Below are positions 17,331-25,258 of a stretch of DNA of 64,000 nucleotides, piece after piece. The position numbers were made by a program, and so were the translations under genes. The stretch is from JAVKBW01 sp040222995 (lineage in GTDB: Bacteria; Pseudomonadota; Alphaproteobacteria; UBA8366; Aestuariispiraceae): contig JAVKBW010000039.1 of NCBI GenBank assembly GCA_040222995.1, positions 62,001 through 126,000 of the forward strand. Direction: 5' to 3'. The stretch's first letter is position 1. Every line of letters begins with the position of its first letter. Under the pieces are notes generated by a model. It was not told the origin of the DNA. It made no database searches and saw only the letters and a program-made list of their open reading frames with translations.

Positions 17331-17347
17331 TGACAGGAATATTGTCA
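17331..17347. promoter_or_regulatory. Inverted repeat in the higBA promoter
   Basis: TGACA-GGAATAT-TGTCA lies 18 bp before the higB ATG and overlaps a good -35 hexamer (TTGACA at 17330-17335). With 17 bp spacing the -10 would be TACCTT at 17353-17358. The segment AGCCATTGCTTGACA (17321-17335) is also imperfectly repeated at 17347-17361. A toxin-antitoxin autorepressor site is the natural reading. Confidence 0.6.
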
Positions 17348-17364
17348 GCCATTACCTTACAAAC

Positions 17365-17643
17365 ATGATCGGATCGATCCGGCACAAGGGTCTGCGTGCC
17401 TATTGGAACAAGGGCCAGACGAAGGGACTGAATGCGGACTGGGTCGCAAGATGCCGCCGGATCATGATGGCCCTGAACGCCGCATCCGTACCAGAGGAAA
17501 TGAATCTGCCGGGATACAGGTTCCACGCGCTGACCGGACGCATGGCGGGCCGCTATTCGGTACAACTGACCGGCAACTTCCGCGTCACCTTTGCCTGGGA
17601 AGACGATTGCGCGGTCGAAGTCGATATAGAGGATTATCACTGA
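17365..17643 (+). CDS. higB: HigB-type toxin
   Basis: 92 residues, RelE/ParE superfamily, HigB branch: 'IRHKGLRAYWNKGQTKGLN', 'ARCRRIMMALNAASVPEEMNLPGYRFHALTG' and 'GRYSVQLTGNFRVTFAWEDD', ending 'EVDIEDYH'. The order helix-helix-beta sheet with the GxYSV and N-x-R-x-T/F-x-W strands matches HigB mRNA interferases, which cut mRNA on the ribosome. The toxin gene comes first, as normal for higBA. There is no ribosome site before the ATG, and a promoter -10 would end about 6 bp upstream, so the message could be leaderless. Confidence 0.9.
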   Translation: MIGSIRHKGLRAYWNKGQTKGLNADWVARCRRIMMALNAASVPEEMNLPGYRFHALTGRMAGRYSVQLTGNFRVTFAWEDDCAVEVDIEDYH

Positions 17644-17942
17644 TGCTGGAAAAACATGCTTCCATCGCGCCGATGCATCCGGGCGAAATCCTGCGCGAGG
17701 ATATTCTGCCCGCCCTGCCGCATTCCAAGTCGGCGGTCGCCAGGGCGCTCGGCATTTCGCGGCAGACACTCTACGACATTCTGAACGAACGCCAGCCGGT
17801 TACCGCCGAAATGGCGGTCCGGTTCGGAAAGGCGTTCGGCAACGGCGCGCGTTTCTGGGTCAACCTTCAACGCAATTACGACCTGGAACTGGCCGCGCAC
17901 CGGGTCGATCTGGACTCCATCCAGGAACTGGCGGCCGGTTAG
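17643..17942 (+). CDS. higA: HigA-type antitoxin
   Basis: 99 residues with 'MHPGEILREDILPAL' at the N-terminus, the XRE-type helix-turn-helix 'SAVARALGISRQTLYDILNER' and 'GARFWVNLQRNYDLELA', all typical of HigA. It neutralises HigB and represses the operon by binding the palindrome upstream. The ATG shares one base with the higB stop (TGATG), giving translational coupling. Confidence 0.93.
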   Translation: MLEKHASIAPMHPGEILREDILPALPHSKSAVARALGISRQTLYDILNERQPVTAEMAVRFGKAFGNGARFWVNLQRNYDLELAAHRVDLDSIQELAAG

Positions 17943-18219
17943 GGTTCAGGTCCGGTTCCCGAGACCGCCGGCACTCCGGACCGGGCCCAACATGACGAAT
18001 AGGTAGGCGGCCAATGGCGCAGGAATGCACCTGATTCTGGCATTCAAGCTATTTTATCAATCCGGTTGAACTCGCAGAAGAATCGTTGAGTCCTTATCGA
18101 CCGGCGGCCATCGCTGTCTTTTTGCGCACTCTGGAACCCTAGCGCCCAATTGAAGGGGGGCGCATAGGGCGTCTCAGAGCGGCGAGCTTCTACTCGCCAG
18201 CCACGATAGGAGCAATATC
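17943..18219. other. Intergenic stretch and left edge of a mini-island
   Basis: No protein gene. From about 18003 the composition becomes AT-richer than the flanks. ACATGACGAATAG occurs at 17990-18002 and again at 19058-19070. A hairpin GGCGAG-CTTCTA-CTCGCC (18181-18198) sits 22 bp before the 35-residue reading frame, possibly in its leader. Confidence 0.4.
17990..18002 (+). repeat. 13-bp direct repeat, left copy
   Basis: ACATGACGAATAG, identical to 19058-19070. The two copies bound about 1.06 kb of AT-richer DNA carrying the small basic peptide and the HEPN-like gene. Could be an attachment or recombination scar. Confidence 0.6.
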
Positions 18220-18327
18220 ATGGCTAAGTGCAAGAGGACCGTTCGTCAGGTGCGTCAGGGCAAGAAGCCCGGCCCGAAGAACGTCTCGGTTAAAAGCCAC
18301 AAGCGCTCGAAGCCGAGTAAGTGCTAA
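18220..18327 (+). CDS. Small basic peptide (35 residues)
   Basis: MAKCKRTVRQVRQGKKPGPK... is 35 residues with 13 Lys/Arg and a Cys near each end. AGGAG lies 6 bp upstream of the ATG, so translation is plausible despite the length. The C-terminal pattern V-x-V-K-S-H-K-R-S-K-P resembles, from memory, a motif seen in many tiny basic proteins of phages and environmental bacteria; no function is known. It lies inside the repeat-bounded mini-island, 140 bp before the HEPN-like gene. Confidence 0.5.
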   Translation: MAKCKRTVRQVRQGKKPGPKNVSVKSHKRSKPSKC

Positions 18328-18466
18328 CGGTTAATCCGTAGACTTATAGCGATGGTCGCCACCCATATGTTCCTCCGCGCTTTCCTTCTTGTGGGGATTC
18401 GGAGGCGTTTTCAACATTCGGCGTAGCGTCTCGTTCCGCTCTTCTTCATCTTAATTGGAGTCTGTA

Positions 18467-18982
18467 ATGCCTACACCGGAACCGATCCATTCTGACGCCA
18501 ACAAAGCTTTTGCTGAGCCTATTGGCACCTTTGTCTTTGCATTCGGGTACCTAGAGCACCAACTTGATGCCGCCATTGGCGCACTACTGCGGATCGAAAG
18601 CAGTCGTGAGTCGGACGCCATTACGGCGCAGATACAAAGCGTCGCTGCAAAGGCTAGATTGGTTCAGCAACTCGTTAAAATTCAAACCGAGAATTGCCAG
18701 CTTCGCGAAGAAGCCGAAAGGGTAGCGAAAGAGATTGCCAGAATAAACACCTACCGCAATCGACTCATCCATGGACCATGGAATGCATTTTTCCATGGCA
18801 ATAGTGAGGAACCCTCTTGGCAAAAACTCTCCACAGACCCACAAAACTTCAAAACCAAGGCTTTCGGCGTGAAGATAAGCGATATAAAAAACAATACTTC
18901 GGCAGCGTACAAAGCGATGACCGACGTGGGAAACCTAGCATATGGATTGACTAAGGTCCCAATTGGCGGGCGCACTCCATAG
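18467..18982 (+). CDS. HEPN-like helical protein
   Basis: 171 residues, started at the ATG six bases after GGAG (a TTG four codons earlier is the alternative). All-helical by composition: 'FVFAFGYLEHQLDAAIGALLRIE', a long charged helix with 'VQQLVKIQTENCQLREEAERVAKEI', and 'INTYRNRLIHGPW'. The last contains R-N-x-x-x-H, the catalytic pattern of HEPN RNases, placed in the expected C-terminal half after a pairing of helices. HEPN proteins are toxins or RNA-cleaving defence effectors; some are inactive scaffolds. The gene is AT-richer than its surroundings. No obvious MNT antitoxin is adjacent. Confidence 0.6.
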   Translation: MPTPEPIHSDANKAFAEPIGTFVFAFGYLEHQLDAAIGALLRIESSRESDAITAQIQSVAAKARLVQQLVKIQTENCQLREEAERVAKEIARINTYRNRLIHGPWNAFFHGNSEEPSWQKLSTDPQNFKTKAFGVKISDIKNNTSAAYKAMTDVGNLAYGLTKVPIGGRTP

Positions 18983-19057
18983 TTCGATGGACTTTTACAG
19001 CCACCTCTCGAGACTTCGACTAATCTTCATTGAAATCCCAAAACCAGATTCCACCCG

Positions 19058-19070
19058 ACATGACGAATAG
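19058..19070 (+). repeat. 13-bp direct repeat, right copy
   Basis: ACATGACGAATAG, identical to 17990-18002, 9 bp before the end of the cystathionine beta-synthase gene (which reads toward it). Confidence 0.6.
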
Positions 19071-19078
19071 ACGACGTC

Positions 19079-20461
19079 CTACTTCCCGCGGCGGCGCATG
19101 TAGTTGATGAAATCGACCCGGGTGATCAGGCCATAGAACGTGTCGGCGTCCTTGACGATCGCGACCTTTTCCGCCCGGAACAGCGGCAAAAGCGCGTCGA
19201 CCGGGTCGGACGGGGCGACGGTTTCCAGTTTGGTCACCATATGGTCGCCGACCGCTTCGTTGAACGCATCGTCGCTTTCGTGGACGGCCAGCATCAGGTC
19301 GCTTTCGTCCAGCAGGCCCGCGATATGCCCGTCCGTGTCCATGACCGGAATCTGGGACACGTCGAACATGCGCATGCGGCCATAGGCGGTCGCCAGCGTC
19401 TCGTTCGTCTTCAGCGTCACGACCTGGCCCTTGTCCGCGCGCCGCGTGACAAGGTCGCGCAGGTCGCCGTGTTCTTCCACGTCCAGAAGGCCGTTATCGA
19501 CCATCCAGGCGTCGTTATAGACCTTTGCCAGGTATTTGTTGCCCGTGTCGCAGACGAAGCTGACCACCCGCTTCGGTTCCGTCTGTGCCCGGCACCATTT
19601 CAGCGCCGCGGCCAGAAGCGTGCCGGTCGATGACCCGCCCAGGATGCCTTCCGCCGCGACCAGGTCGCGGGCCGCGCCGAACGCTTCCTTGTCGGAGACA
19701 TAGACCGCGTCGGCGATGACCGACAGGTCGCAATTGGGGGGAATGAAATCTTCCCCGATCCCTTCGACCAGCCAGGACCCGACCTCGTCCGGCATCCGGC
19801 CCGTCTTGACCGTGTCGCCGACGACGGACCCGTCCGGGTCCGCCAGGATCATTTTCAGGTTCGGCTGCACGTCCCGGAAAAAACGCCCGATGCCGCTGAT
19901 CGTGCCGCCGGAACCGACGCCCGCGACAATCGCGTCCACGTCATGGTCCATCTGTTCCCAGATTTCGGGCGCGGTCGTGTCGATATGGGCCTGCGGGTTG
20001 GCCGGGTTCGCGAACTGGTTGATCCAGATGGAGTTCGGCGTTTCCGACTGAATGCGTTCGGCCATGTCCTGATAATATTCCGGGTGCCCCTTGCCGACGT
20101 CGGACCGGGTCATGATGACCTCTGCCCCCAGCGATTTCAGGTGGAAGATCTTATCCTGGCTCATCTTATCGGGGATGATGAGCACCATGCGGTACCCTTT
20201 CTGGGCCGCGACCAGCGCCAGACCCAGGCCGGTATTGCCCGCCGTCGCTTCGATGATCGTGCCGCCAGGCTTGATCTTGCCGTCGCGTTCGGCGGCTTCG
20301 ATCATGGCAAGGCCGATCCGGTCCTTGATCGACCCGCCGGGGTTCTGGCTTTCCAGCTTCAGGAACAGTTCGCACGGACCGGTGTCCAGTTTGGTTACCT
20401 TTATCATCGGCGTGTTGCCGATCATGCTGAGAACGCCGGTATAGGGTTTGCTGAGCGTCAT
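19079..20461 (-). CDS. cbs: Cystathionine beta-synthase with C-terminal CBS pair
   Basis: 460 residues. The catalytic part is a fold-II PLP enzyme: 'MIGNTPMIKV', PLP Lys46 in 'GGSIKDRIG', 'EATAGNTGLGLA', the phosphate loop 'GVGSGGTISGIGR' and 'GGSSTGTLLAAAL'. Residues from about 335 on form two CBS motifs ('VTLKTNETLATAYGRMRMFDVSQIPVMD' style), the nucleotide or SAM-sensing module. There is no heme-binding N-terminal extension. It condenses serine (or acetylserine) with homocysteine. Pyridoxal pocket and the CBS pair favour Cbs over CysK. The gamma-lyase-type partner is at 16056-17234. Confidence 0.92.
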   Translation of the reverse strand: MTLSKPYTGVLSMIGNTPMIKVTKLDTGPCELFLKLESQNPGGSIKDRIGLAMIEAAERDGKIKPGGTIIEATAGNTGLGLALVAAQKGYRMVLIIPDKMSQDKIFHLKSLGAEVIMTRSDVGKGHPEYYQDMAERIQSETPNSIWINQFANPANPQAHIDTTAPEIWEQMDHDVDAIVAGVGSGGTISGIGRFFRDVQPNLKMILADPDGSVVGDTVKTGRMPDEVGSWLVEGIGEDFIPPNCDLSVIADAVYVSDKEAFGAARDLVAAEGILGGSSTGTLLAAALKWCRAQTEPKRVVSFVCDTGNKYLAKVYNDAWMVDNGLLDVEEHGDLRDLVTRRADKGQVVTLKTNETLATAYGRMRMFDVSQIPVMDTDGHIAGLLDESDLMLAVHESDDAFNEAVGDHMVTKLETVAPSDPVDALLPLFRAEKVAIVKDADTFYGLITRVDFINYMRRRGK

Positions 20462-20562
20462 GCGCGGCCTCTCTCTCCGGTTCGCGATGGCTGGCGGGCG
20501 GATCGTTTCAGGACAGATAGCGGCTTTACCGGCCGGATTCCAGCCCCGGCGCGGCGAAGTTT

Positions 20563-21429
20563 CTAGTCCGTCAGGGCATCGGCGCGGATTCCCGCGCGTT
20601 CCAGGTGGACCGGCAGGACGCGGCCATAGATCTGTTTCGTGCGGTGGGGTTGGCCGACCATGCCGTCGATTCGCGCCCAGGACGGAATGGCCACATGCCG
20701 GGGGCGCGTGCCGCCGACCCGGGTCACGCGGTGCAATGTGTACCGGCCCAGGAAAAGCTGCATGTCGCCGGGGCGCAGTTCCAGGGTGCGGACCGGCCCG
20801 CGGTCGCCCGCCATGACCGCGCCGACCGCGTCATAGCATTCGTCGGCGGCGGTGCGGATGTTCGGCGCATATTCGAAAATGCCGCCTTCTTCCGACGGCT
20901 GGACCATGAAGGTGACGGTGAATTCGTTCGTATCGAAATGCCAGGGGAACTGGTCGCCGTGCCGCATGGTGTTGAACGGCATGCAGGCCAGCGGGTCCGC
21001 ATAGCGATAAAGCGGGTCGATGTCGAACGCGTCCGACAGGAACGCCGTCAGCACCGGCCAGTCGTAAAGCGCCCACAGGTCGCAGTCCGGTGCAATCAGG
21101 TCGGTGCAGACGAACCCGTTCGTGCGGTCCTGAAACCGGTTGACCGGATGGTCCGCGCCCAGGTCCGGTTTCGCTTCGGAAAAATAGGGGTTGTGGGTCT
21201 GGTGCGTGCGGTGTGCCCGGTCCTGAAGCCGGTCCGCTTCGGCCGCGATGCGCGACACCGCACCGGTGGACAGAAACGCCGGAAGGTGACAGCACCCGTC
21301 GTCCGCCAGTTCCGCCCGGCAATGGGCGACCAGGTCGCGATAGGCGGCGGTTCCCGGCCGGTCGATCGGGTATCGCGACAGGTCCGCCGCAGCGCGGGCA
21401 CGTTCTTCCACCTGGTCGTTCTTACGCAT
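20563..21429 (-). CDS. Fe(II)/2-oxoglutarate-dependent oxygenase-like protein
   Basis: 288 residues from the ATG preceded by GGAGGAAA. Iron ligands are visible as His164-x-Asp166 (WHFDTNEF) and His233 (RYTLHRVTR), with Arg243/Arg244 placed to bind 2-oxoglutarate ('GGTRPRHVAI'). The intact His-x-Asp argues for hydroxylation rather than halogenation. 'NPYFSEAKPDLGADHPVNRFQDRTNGFV' resembles ArpA-like and HalD-like oxygenases from memory. Substrate unknown, perhaps a free amino acid. It is divergent from the LysR gene at 21555, with ATTCC-N8-GGAAT at 21482-21499 between them, so LysR control is likely. Confidence 0.75.
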   Translation of the reverse strand: MRKNDQVEERARAAADLSRYPIDRPGTAAYRDLVAHCRAELADDGCCHLPAFLSTGAVSRIAAEADRLQDRAHRTHQTHNPYFSEAKPDLGADHPVNRFQDRTNGFVCTDLIAPDCDLWALYDWPVLTAFLSDAFDIDPLYRYADPLACMPFNTMRHGDQFPWHFDTNEFTVTFMVQPSEEGGIFEYAPNIRTAADECYDAVGAVMAGDRGPVRTLELRPGDMQLFLGRYTLHRVTRVGGTRPRHVAIPSWARIDGMVGQPHRTKQIYGRVLPVHLERAGIRADALTD

Positions 21430-21554
21430 GGTTTCCTCCACACCGGTCCGGCCCGTTCAGGGTGTTTCGACTGTGCCGCAAATTCCTTGCACGGGGAATC
21501 GGATTTCTTTTATCGTCAAAATCGAAAAAACAAATGCAAGCAGCGGTTTGGGCC

Positions 21555-22433
21555 ATGAACATCGATCATATGCGGGCCTTTCTTGAAGTCGCGGCCACCG
21601 GCAGCTTTCAGCTGGCGGCGTCGCGCCTGAACGTCACGCAATCGACGATTTCCGCGCGCATCCGCGTGCTGGAGGACCGCCTGGACCGGCCGCTGTTCAA
21701 CCGCCGGCGCACCGGCGCGGAACTGACCATGGCGGGCCATCATTTCCACCGTTATGCGCTGACGGCGGTGCGCGCGTGGGAACAGGCGCGCCATGAAATC
21801 GCGCTGCCGGAATCCCTGTCCTATGTCATCGGGATTGGGGTCCACCATACGCTGTGGGACCGCATCGCCTTTGACTGGATCGAACGCATTCAGGCGCGCG
21901 CGCCGGACCTGGCGATCCGCACGACGGTCGAATTTTCGGACGCGCTGACCCGGCTTGTCTGCGACGGGCTGCTGGATGTCGCGGCCATCTATGTCCCGCA
22001 ACAGCGGCCGAACCTGATCGTCGAAAAGCTGATGGAAGACGACCTGATCATGGTGTCGGGCACCAGGGACCGGTCCGCCAGCACGGACTGGGAAAAAGAC
22101 TATATCTTCGTCGACTGGGGCGACGATTTCGCGAACGAACACAGCCTGGCCTTTACCGAACGGCTGGCACCGAAGCTGAAGATCGACCATCCCGCCCTGG
22201 CGCTCACATTCGTGCGCCAGCGCGGTGCCACCGCATACCTGTTGGAAAGCGCGGTCCGGCCCTATCTGGAATCGGGGGAAATCTTCCGGGTAAAGGGCGC
22301 GCCGCAGTTCCGCCGTCCGACCTATCTGGCCTATCCCGACAACCCGATTGACGCCGAACGCCTGCAGCTTGCGCTGGACGAGTTGAAAGCCATCGTCAAC
22401 GGCCCCGACGCCGGTACCCGGACCGCCCCCTAG
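21555..22433 (+). CDS. LysR-type transcriptional regulator
   Basis: 292 residues. The N-terminal winged helix is standard ('MRAFLEVAATGSFQLAASRLNVTQSTISARIRVLEDRLDRPLFNRRR'); the rest is the periplasmic-binding-like effector domain with 'IGIGVHHTLWDRI', 'DGLLDVAAIYVPQQ' and 'VRQRGATAYLLESAVRPYLE'. It diverges from the oxygenase gene, the usual arrangement for a regulator and its target. Its stop overlaps the stop of the convergent gene on the other strand (CTAG). Confidence 0.92.
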   Translation: MNIDHMRAFLEVAATGSFQLAASRLNVTQSTISARIRVLEDRLDRPLFNRRRTGAELTMAGHHFHRYALTAVRAWEQARHEIALPESLSYVIGIGVHHTLWDRIAFDWIERIQARAPDLAIRTTVEFSDALTRLVCDGLLDVAAIYVPQQRPNLIVEKLMEDDLIMVSGTRDRSASTDWEKDYIFVDWGDDFANEHSLAFTERLAPKLKIDHPALALTFVRQRGATAYLLESAVRPYLESGEIFRVKGAPQFRRPTYLAYPDNPIDAERLQLALDELKAIVNGPDAGTRTAP

Positions 22434-24295
22434 CCGCAGAAGGGGCGGATTTCGTTGCCGATGCGCCGCATGTCGCGGCTGTCGCGCGTCGCGGGGTTGG
22501 CGCTGTCGCCGTCGGCGATGCGAAAGGCGGTCATGTCGTTCGGCATGAAATTGACCACGTTGCCGCCGCGGCCCAGCCCGGTCGGGATATAGACCAGACA
22601 GCGTTCCGACGACCGGTAGGGAATGCGCCAGAACCCGAAATGATAATATCCCTCGCCATCCGGCCAGGACTGCCCGGTCAGTCGGCCGACGCCGCGTTCG
22701 GTGGACAGCGCGTCGCGGATCAGCCGCGCCGCCAGCGGCGTGCGGTGGCGCAGGCTTTGCGCCCGGCGCAGCAGGATCGAAAGCCGCACCACCTCCCCCG
22801 TGGTGGCAAGCAGCCCTTCGGCGAGGTCGGGCACCCGGTCGGCGACCGTTTCCCCGTCGGTCATGCGCATTTGCAGGCGCGGGATGCCAATCGTCGTGAA
22901 GATATTCTGTTGCAGCGCGGTCCTGAGCGACCGGTCCGGGCCATAGAACCGTTTGGCCAGCCGGTCCAGGCTGAGCGCAAGTCCGAAGGAATCGGCGAAC
23001 CGGTGGCGAAACACCTGTCCCGGCCCCCAGGAATAGAAGGGAAAGCGCAAGGCGACATCCAGCTTTTCGGGGATCGTCCGGGCGCGGCGGATTTCAAGGG
23101 CCGTCGCATCGGCGTCCGCGGCGACGAATGTCGGAACGCGGGTCGGCTCCGCCTCCCCCAGGCCGGAAGCCATGTTGATCAGGTTGATCATGCGCACATC
23201 GCGCCAGCCGCGATGACCGGCCAGTTCCGGGACCTGGGACCCAACGGTCTGGCTCAGAACGTCGATACCGAAATGTTCCGCGAAATGGGCAAGCGCCACC
23301 GCCGCCAGCAGCGGATAGGTCAGCCCATGGATTGCATGGCGCATCTGGCGGCAGAACGGGTAAGGCCCGTGCCGGGTGGGACAACCGCGAAGATAGACCA
23401 CCTCGTCCACGATGATACCGCTTGCCGAAATCGACCCGGCATCCCCCAGCGCACCGTCAAAACCGCTGAATTCCCTATCGAAGCGGGTTTCCAGCTGATC
23501 CCAGTTCCGGTAGGCGGGACCGCTTGCCAGCCTTTCCCGGAAGGCTTCGATCCGGGCTTCCGCCTGCGGCAGGCTGACGGATACGAATGACAGCGGCACC
23601 CGTCCCCAGGCATTCGCCTCTCGCCGGGGGGCCGTTTCCTGCGAAAACTGGACAAAGCCGTTGGAAATCGGACGTCCATCCCCGTAAAGGAAGGTCAGAA
23701 GGCCGTTGCGGACATCGCCGCTGGCGCTGTCGATCAGGCTGACCGGGACCAGGGCGCGGCTGCGCCCGCGGTCGGCCACTTCGCGCCAGACACGCCCGAC
23801 CCCCGGTATCAGATGCGCCGGGCGGCGCCGGTCGACCACGATCCCTTCGCCCAGCGGGACCGGAACCAGCCGGTCGCCATGGACCGTTATGCCGATCGTG
23901 AAGTCGGGCATGGCGATTTCCGCGGGCGCATCCGGCCCGATCCGTTCCAGCGACAGCGGAACGGCGGTGAAGGTCAGCTCTCCGCGAATGTTTTCGCCGG
24001 GAAAGACCTGTCCCCCCGGCAGGAAGGCCGCCAGATCCAGCGGCGCACCGGCAACCGGGCCCGGTCCCTGCAGAACCTCCCCCGTCAGGGCGCTTCTGCT
24101 TTCCGGCCATTCATAGGCAAAGATAACGGCCGCGCTGTCCATATCGCTTGCCGGCGACATCTGCTGCCCCTGGGCGTGGGCCTGGAACGAAAAGATGATT
24201 CCGGCCGCCAGCGTCAGGAACCCGGACAGGGCCGACCGGCCATGGACACGATGCCGGGACCGGGGGCGCGGGTGCGGCATCATGCAGCGCAACAT
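22430..24295 (-). CDS. Exported serine-hydrolase-like (beta-lactamase fold) protein, apparently degenerate
   Basis: About 621 residues with an N-terminal signal sequence (hydrophobic 'FLTLAAGIIFSFQAHA'). The C-terminal 320 residues follow the class C beta-lactamase/serine-hydrolase order: 'RHAIHGLTYPLLAAVALAHFA' where the SxxK helix should be, 'LINMASGLGE' matching the 'LL.H.SGl' motif, 'FRHRFADSFGLALSLDRLAKRFYG' at the YxN region, and 'YYHFGFWRIPY' near the end. The catalytic Ser and Lys of SxxK and the Tyr of YxN appear to be missing, so it may be a pseudoenzyme. The N-terminal 300 residues are unrecognised beta-rich sequence. Several Met starts are possible. Confidence 0.65.
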   Translation of the reverse strand: MLRCMMPHPRPRSRHRVHGRSALSGFLTLAAGIIFSFQAHAQGQQMSPASDMDSAAVIFAYEWPESRSALTGEVLQGPGPVAGAPLDLAAFLPGGQVFPGENIRGELTFTAVPLSLERIGPDAPAEIAMPDFTIGITVHGDRLVPVPLGEGIVVDRRRPAHLIPGVGRVWREVADRGRSRALVPVSLIDSASGDVRNGLLTFLYGDGRPISNGFVQFSQETAPRREANAWGRVPLSFVSVSLPQAEARIEAFRERLASGPAYRNWDQLETRFDREFSGFDGALGDAGSISASGIIVDEVVYLRGCPTRHGPYPFCRQMRHAIHGLTYPLLAAVALAHFAEHFGIDVLSQTVGSQVPELAGHRGWRDVRMINLINMASGLGEAEPTRVPTFVAADADATALEIRRARTIPEKLDVALRFPFYSWGPGQVFRHRFADSFGLALSLDRLAKRFYGPDRSLRTALQQNIFTTIGIPRLQMRMTDGETVADRVPDLAEGLLATTGEVVRLSILLRRAQSLRHRTPLAARLIRDALSTERGVGRLTGQSWPDGEGYYHFGFWRIPYRSSERCLVYIPTGLGRGGNVVNFMPNDMTAFRIADGDSANPATRDSRDMRRIGNEIRPFCG

Positions 24296-24429
24296 ATGGT
24301 TAACCCCGCTTGCATGTTGGAATACCTGCAAATTTAGGCAGAAATTCATGGATTTGCCCAATATTTGTGCGTTGCAACAAAGCAAAACTCCTTGAATTCA
24401 ATCGATAATGCTGCCAGATTTTGCATTGC

Positions 24430-24566
24430 AGCATGATAGCCTGTTGTGCTGCGGCCGCTCTTCGGCTCTCGATGCGCCAGCCGCGTCGACAGATACGCAA
24501 GAGCCGCCAGTCTAAGGCGTTTCCTCCCTAAACTTGGGCCGCGCTCTTCAGCGCGGTCCTTTTTTC
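24430..24566 (+). ncRNA. Candidate small RNA with intrinsic terminator
   Basis: No protein gene exists on the plus strand here, yet a strong plus-strand terminator ends at 24566. Upstream, CGGCTCT-CGA-TGCG pairs with CGCA-AGAGCCG (24463-24506) into one long stem, and GCCG-CTCTT-CGGC forms an alternative small hairpin at 24454-24466. Between the stem and the terminator lies an unpaired TTTCCTCCC, able to pair with ribosome binding sites. Promoter elements upstream are weak (TTGAAT at 24392, GATAGC near 24435), so the 5' end is a guess. The anti-Shine-Dalgarno motif recalls CCUCC-containing alphaproteobacterial sRNAs. Confidence 0.4.
24536..24566 (+). terminator. Intrinsic terminator
   Basis: GGGCCGCGCT-CTTC-AGCGCGGTCC followed by seven T. 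The 10-bp stem has one G-T wobble and a tetraloop. It reads on the plus strand, where the nearest upstream annotated gene (LysR) ends 2.1 kb away, which is why I propose a small RNA. Confidence 0.8.
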
Positions 24567-24590
24567 TGTGCGGTCAGGACAGCGCCGGGA

Positions 24591-25184
24591 TCAGCCGGTT
24601 GTCGAGTAAACGACCCAGTGGCCCGCATCCGTCAGGCACGCCGTCTCGCTGCCCGAAACCTCCTGCCCGTCGACGCTGATGGCGGCGTCGTATTCGCGGC
24701 AGATGCGGCCCTGCGAATCCAGGAACGTCCGGCGCGGCGTGATGCTGCCGTGGGTGCCGGTGTTCGTGTTTTGCCAGGTGCTGGTTTCGCCCGTGGTTCC
24801 GGCCGACAGGGTGTTGTAGGCGGTTTCCTGCATCGACGTCCGGTCATAGCGCGTCAGCTGCTGTGCCAGAAGCTGGCCGCCATAAGCACCGGCCGCGCCA
24901 AGGCCCAACGCGAATAGGATCCGCGTATCGTCCGTTCCGAAGAATTCATAGCCGATCAGCCCGCCGATGACCGCGCCGCCGACCGTCGCGATGGCGATCT
25001 GGTCTTCGCGGGACATTTCCCCGCCGGCGCCGGGTGTCACGCAACCCGCGGACGAAACCGTCAGGGCCGCGGCCAGCGACAGGGAAACCGCCCGCCGGCG
25101 CAGGGTCGATGCCGGTTTTCTGGAAACTGCGCCGTCCGTCCCGTTCGCGGAACCCGCGCGCAAATTACTTGCCGGATGTCTCAT
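24591..25184 (-). CDS. Glycine-zipper surface lipoprotein
   Basis: 197 residues. A long basic N-terminus is followed by a hydrophobic stretch and lipobox SSAGC (Cys48), then the glycine-zipper membrane segment 'AIATVGGAVIGGLIGYEFFG' and a second small-residue helix 'ALGLGAAGAYGG'. The C-terminal half ('SITPRRTFLDSQGRICREYDAAISVDGQEVSGSETAC') matches the RT0821/Lpp0805-type surface antigens. Likely outer-membrane lipoprotein that helps envelope stability; precise function unknown. The start may be an internal Met-free choice, since no better start is available. Confidence 0.8.
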   Translation of the reverse strand: MRHPASNLRAGSANGTDGAVSRKPASTLRRRAVSLSLAAALTVSSAGCVTPGAGGEMSREDQIAIATVGGAVIGGLIGYEFFGTDDTRILFALGLGAAGAYGGQLLAQQLTRYDRTSMQETAYNTLSAGTTGETSTWQNTNTGTHGSITPRRTFLDSQGRICREYDAAISVDGQEVSGSETACLTDAGHWVVYSTTG

Positions 25185-25258
25185 ACCGTTTTCTCCCGGT
25201 TAGGCATTATGCAGCCCATTCTGGAATGCCGTAAGCGGGCATTCTTTTACCAGAAACC

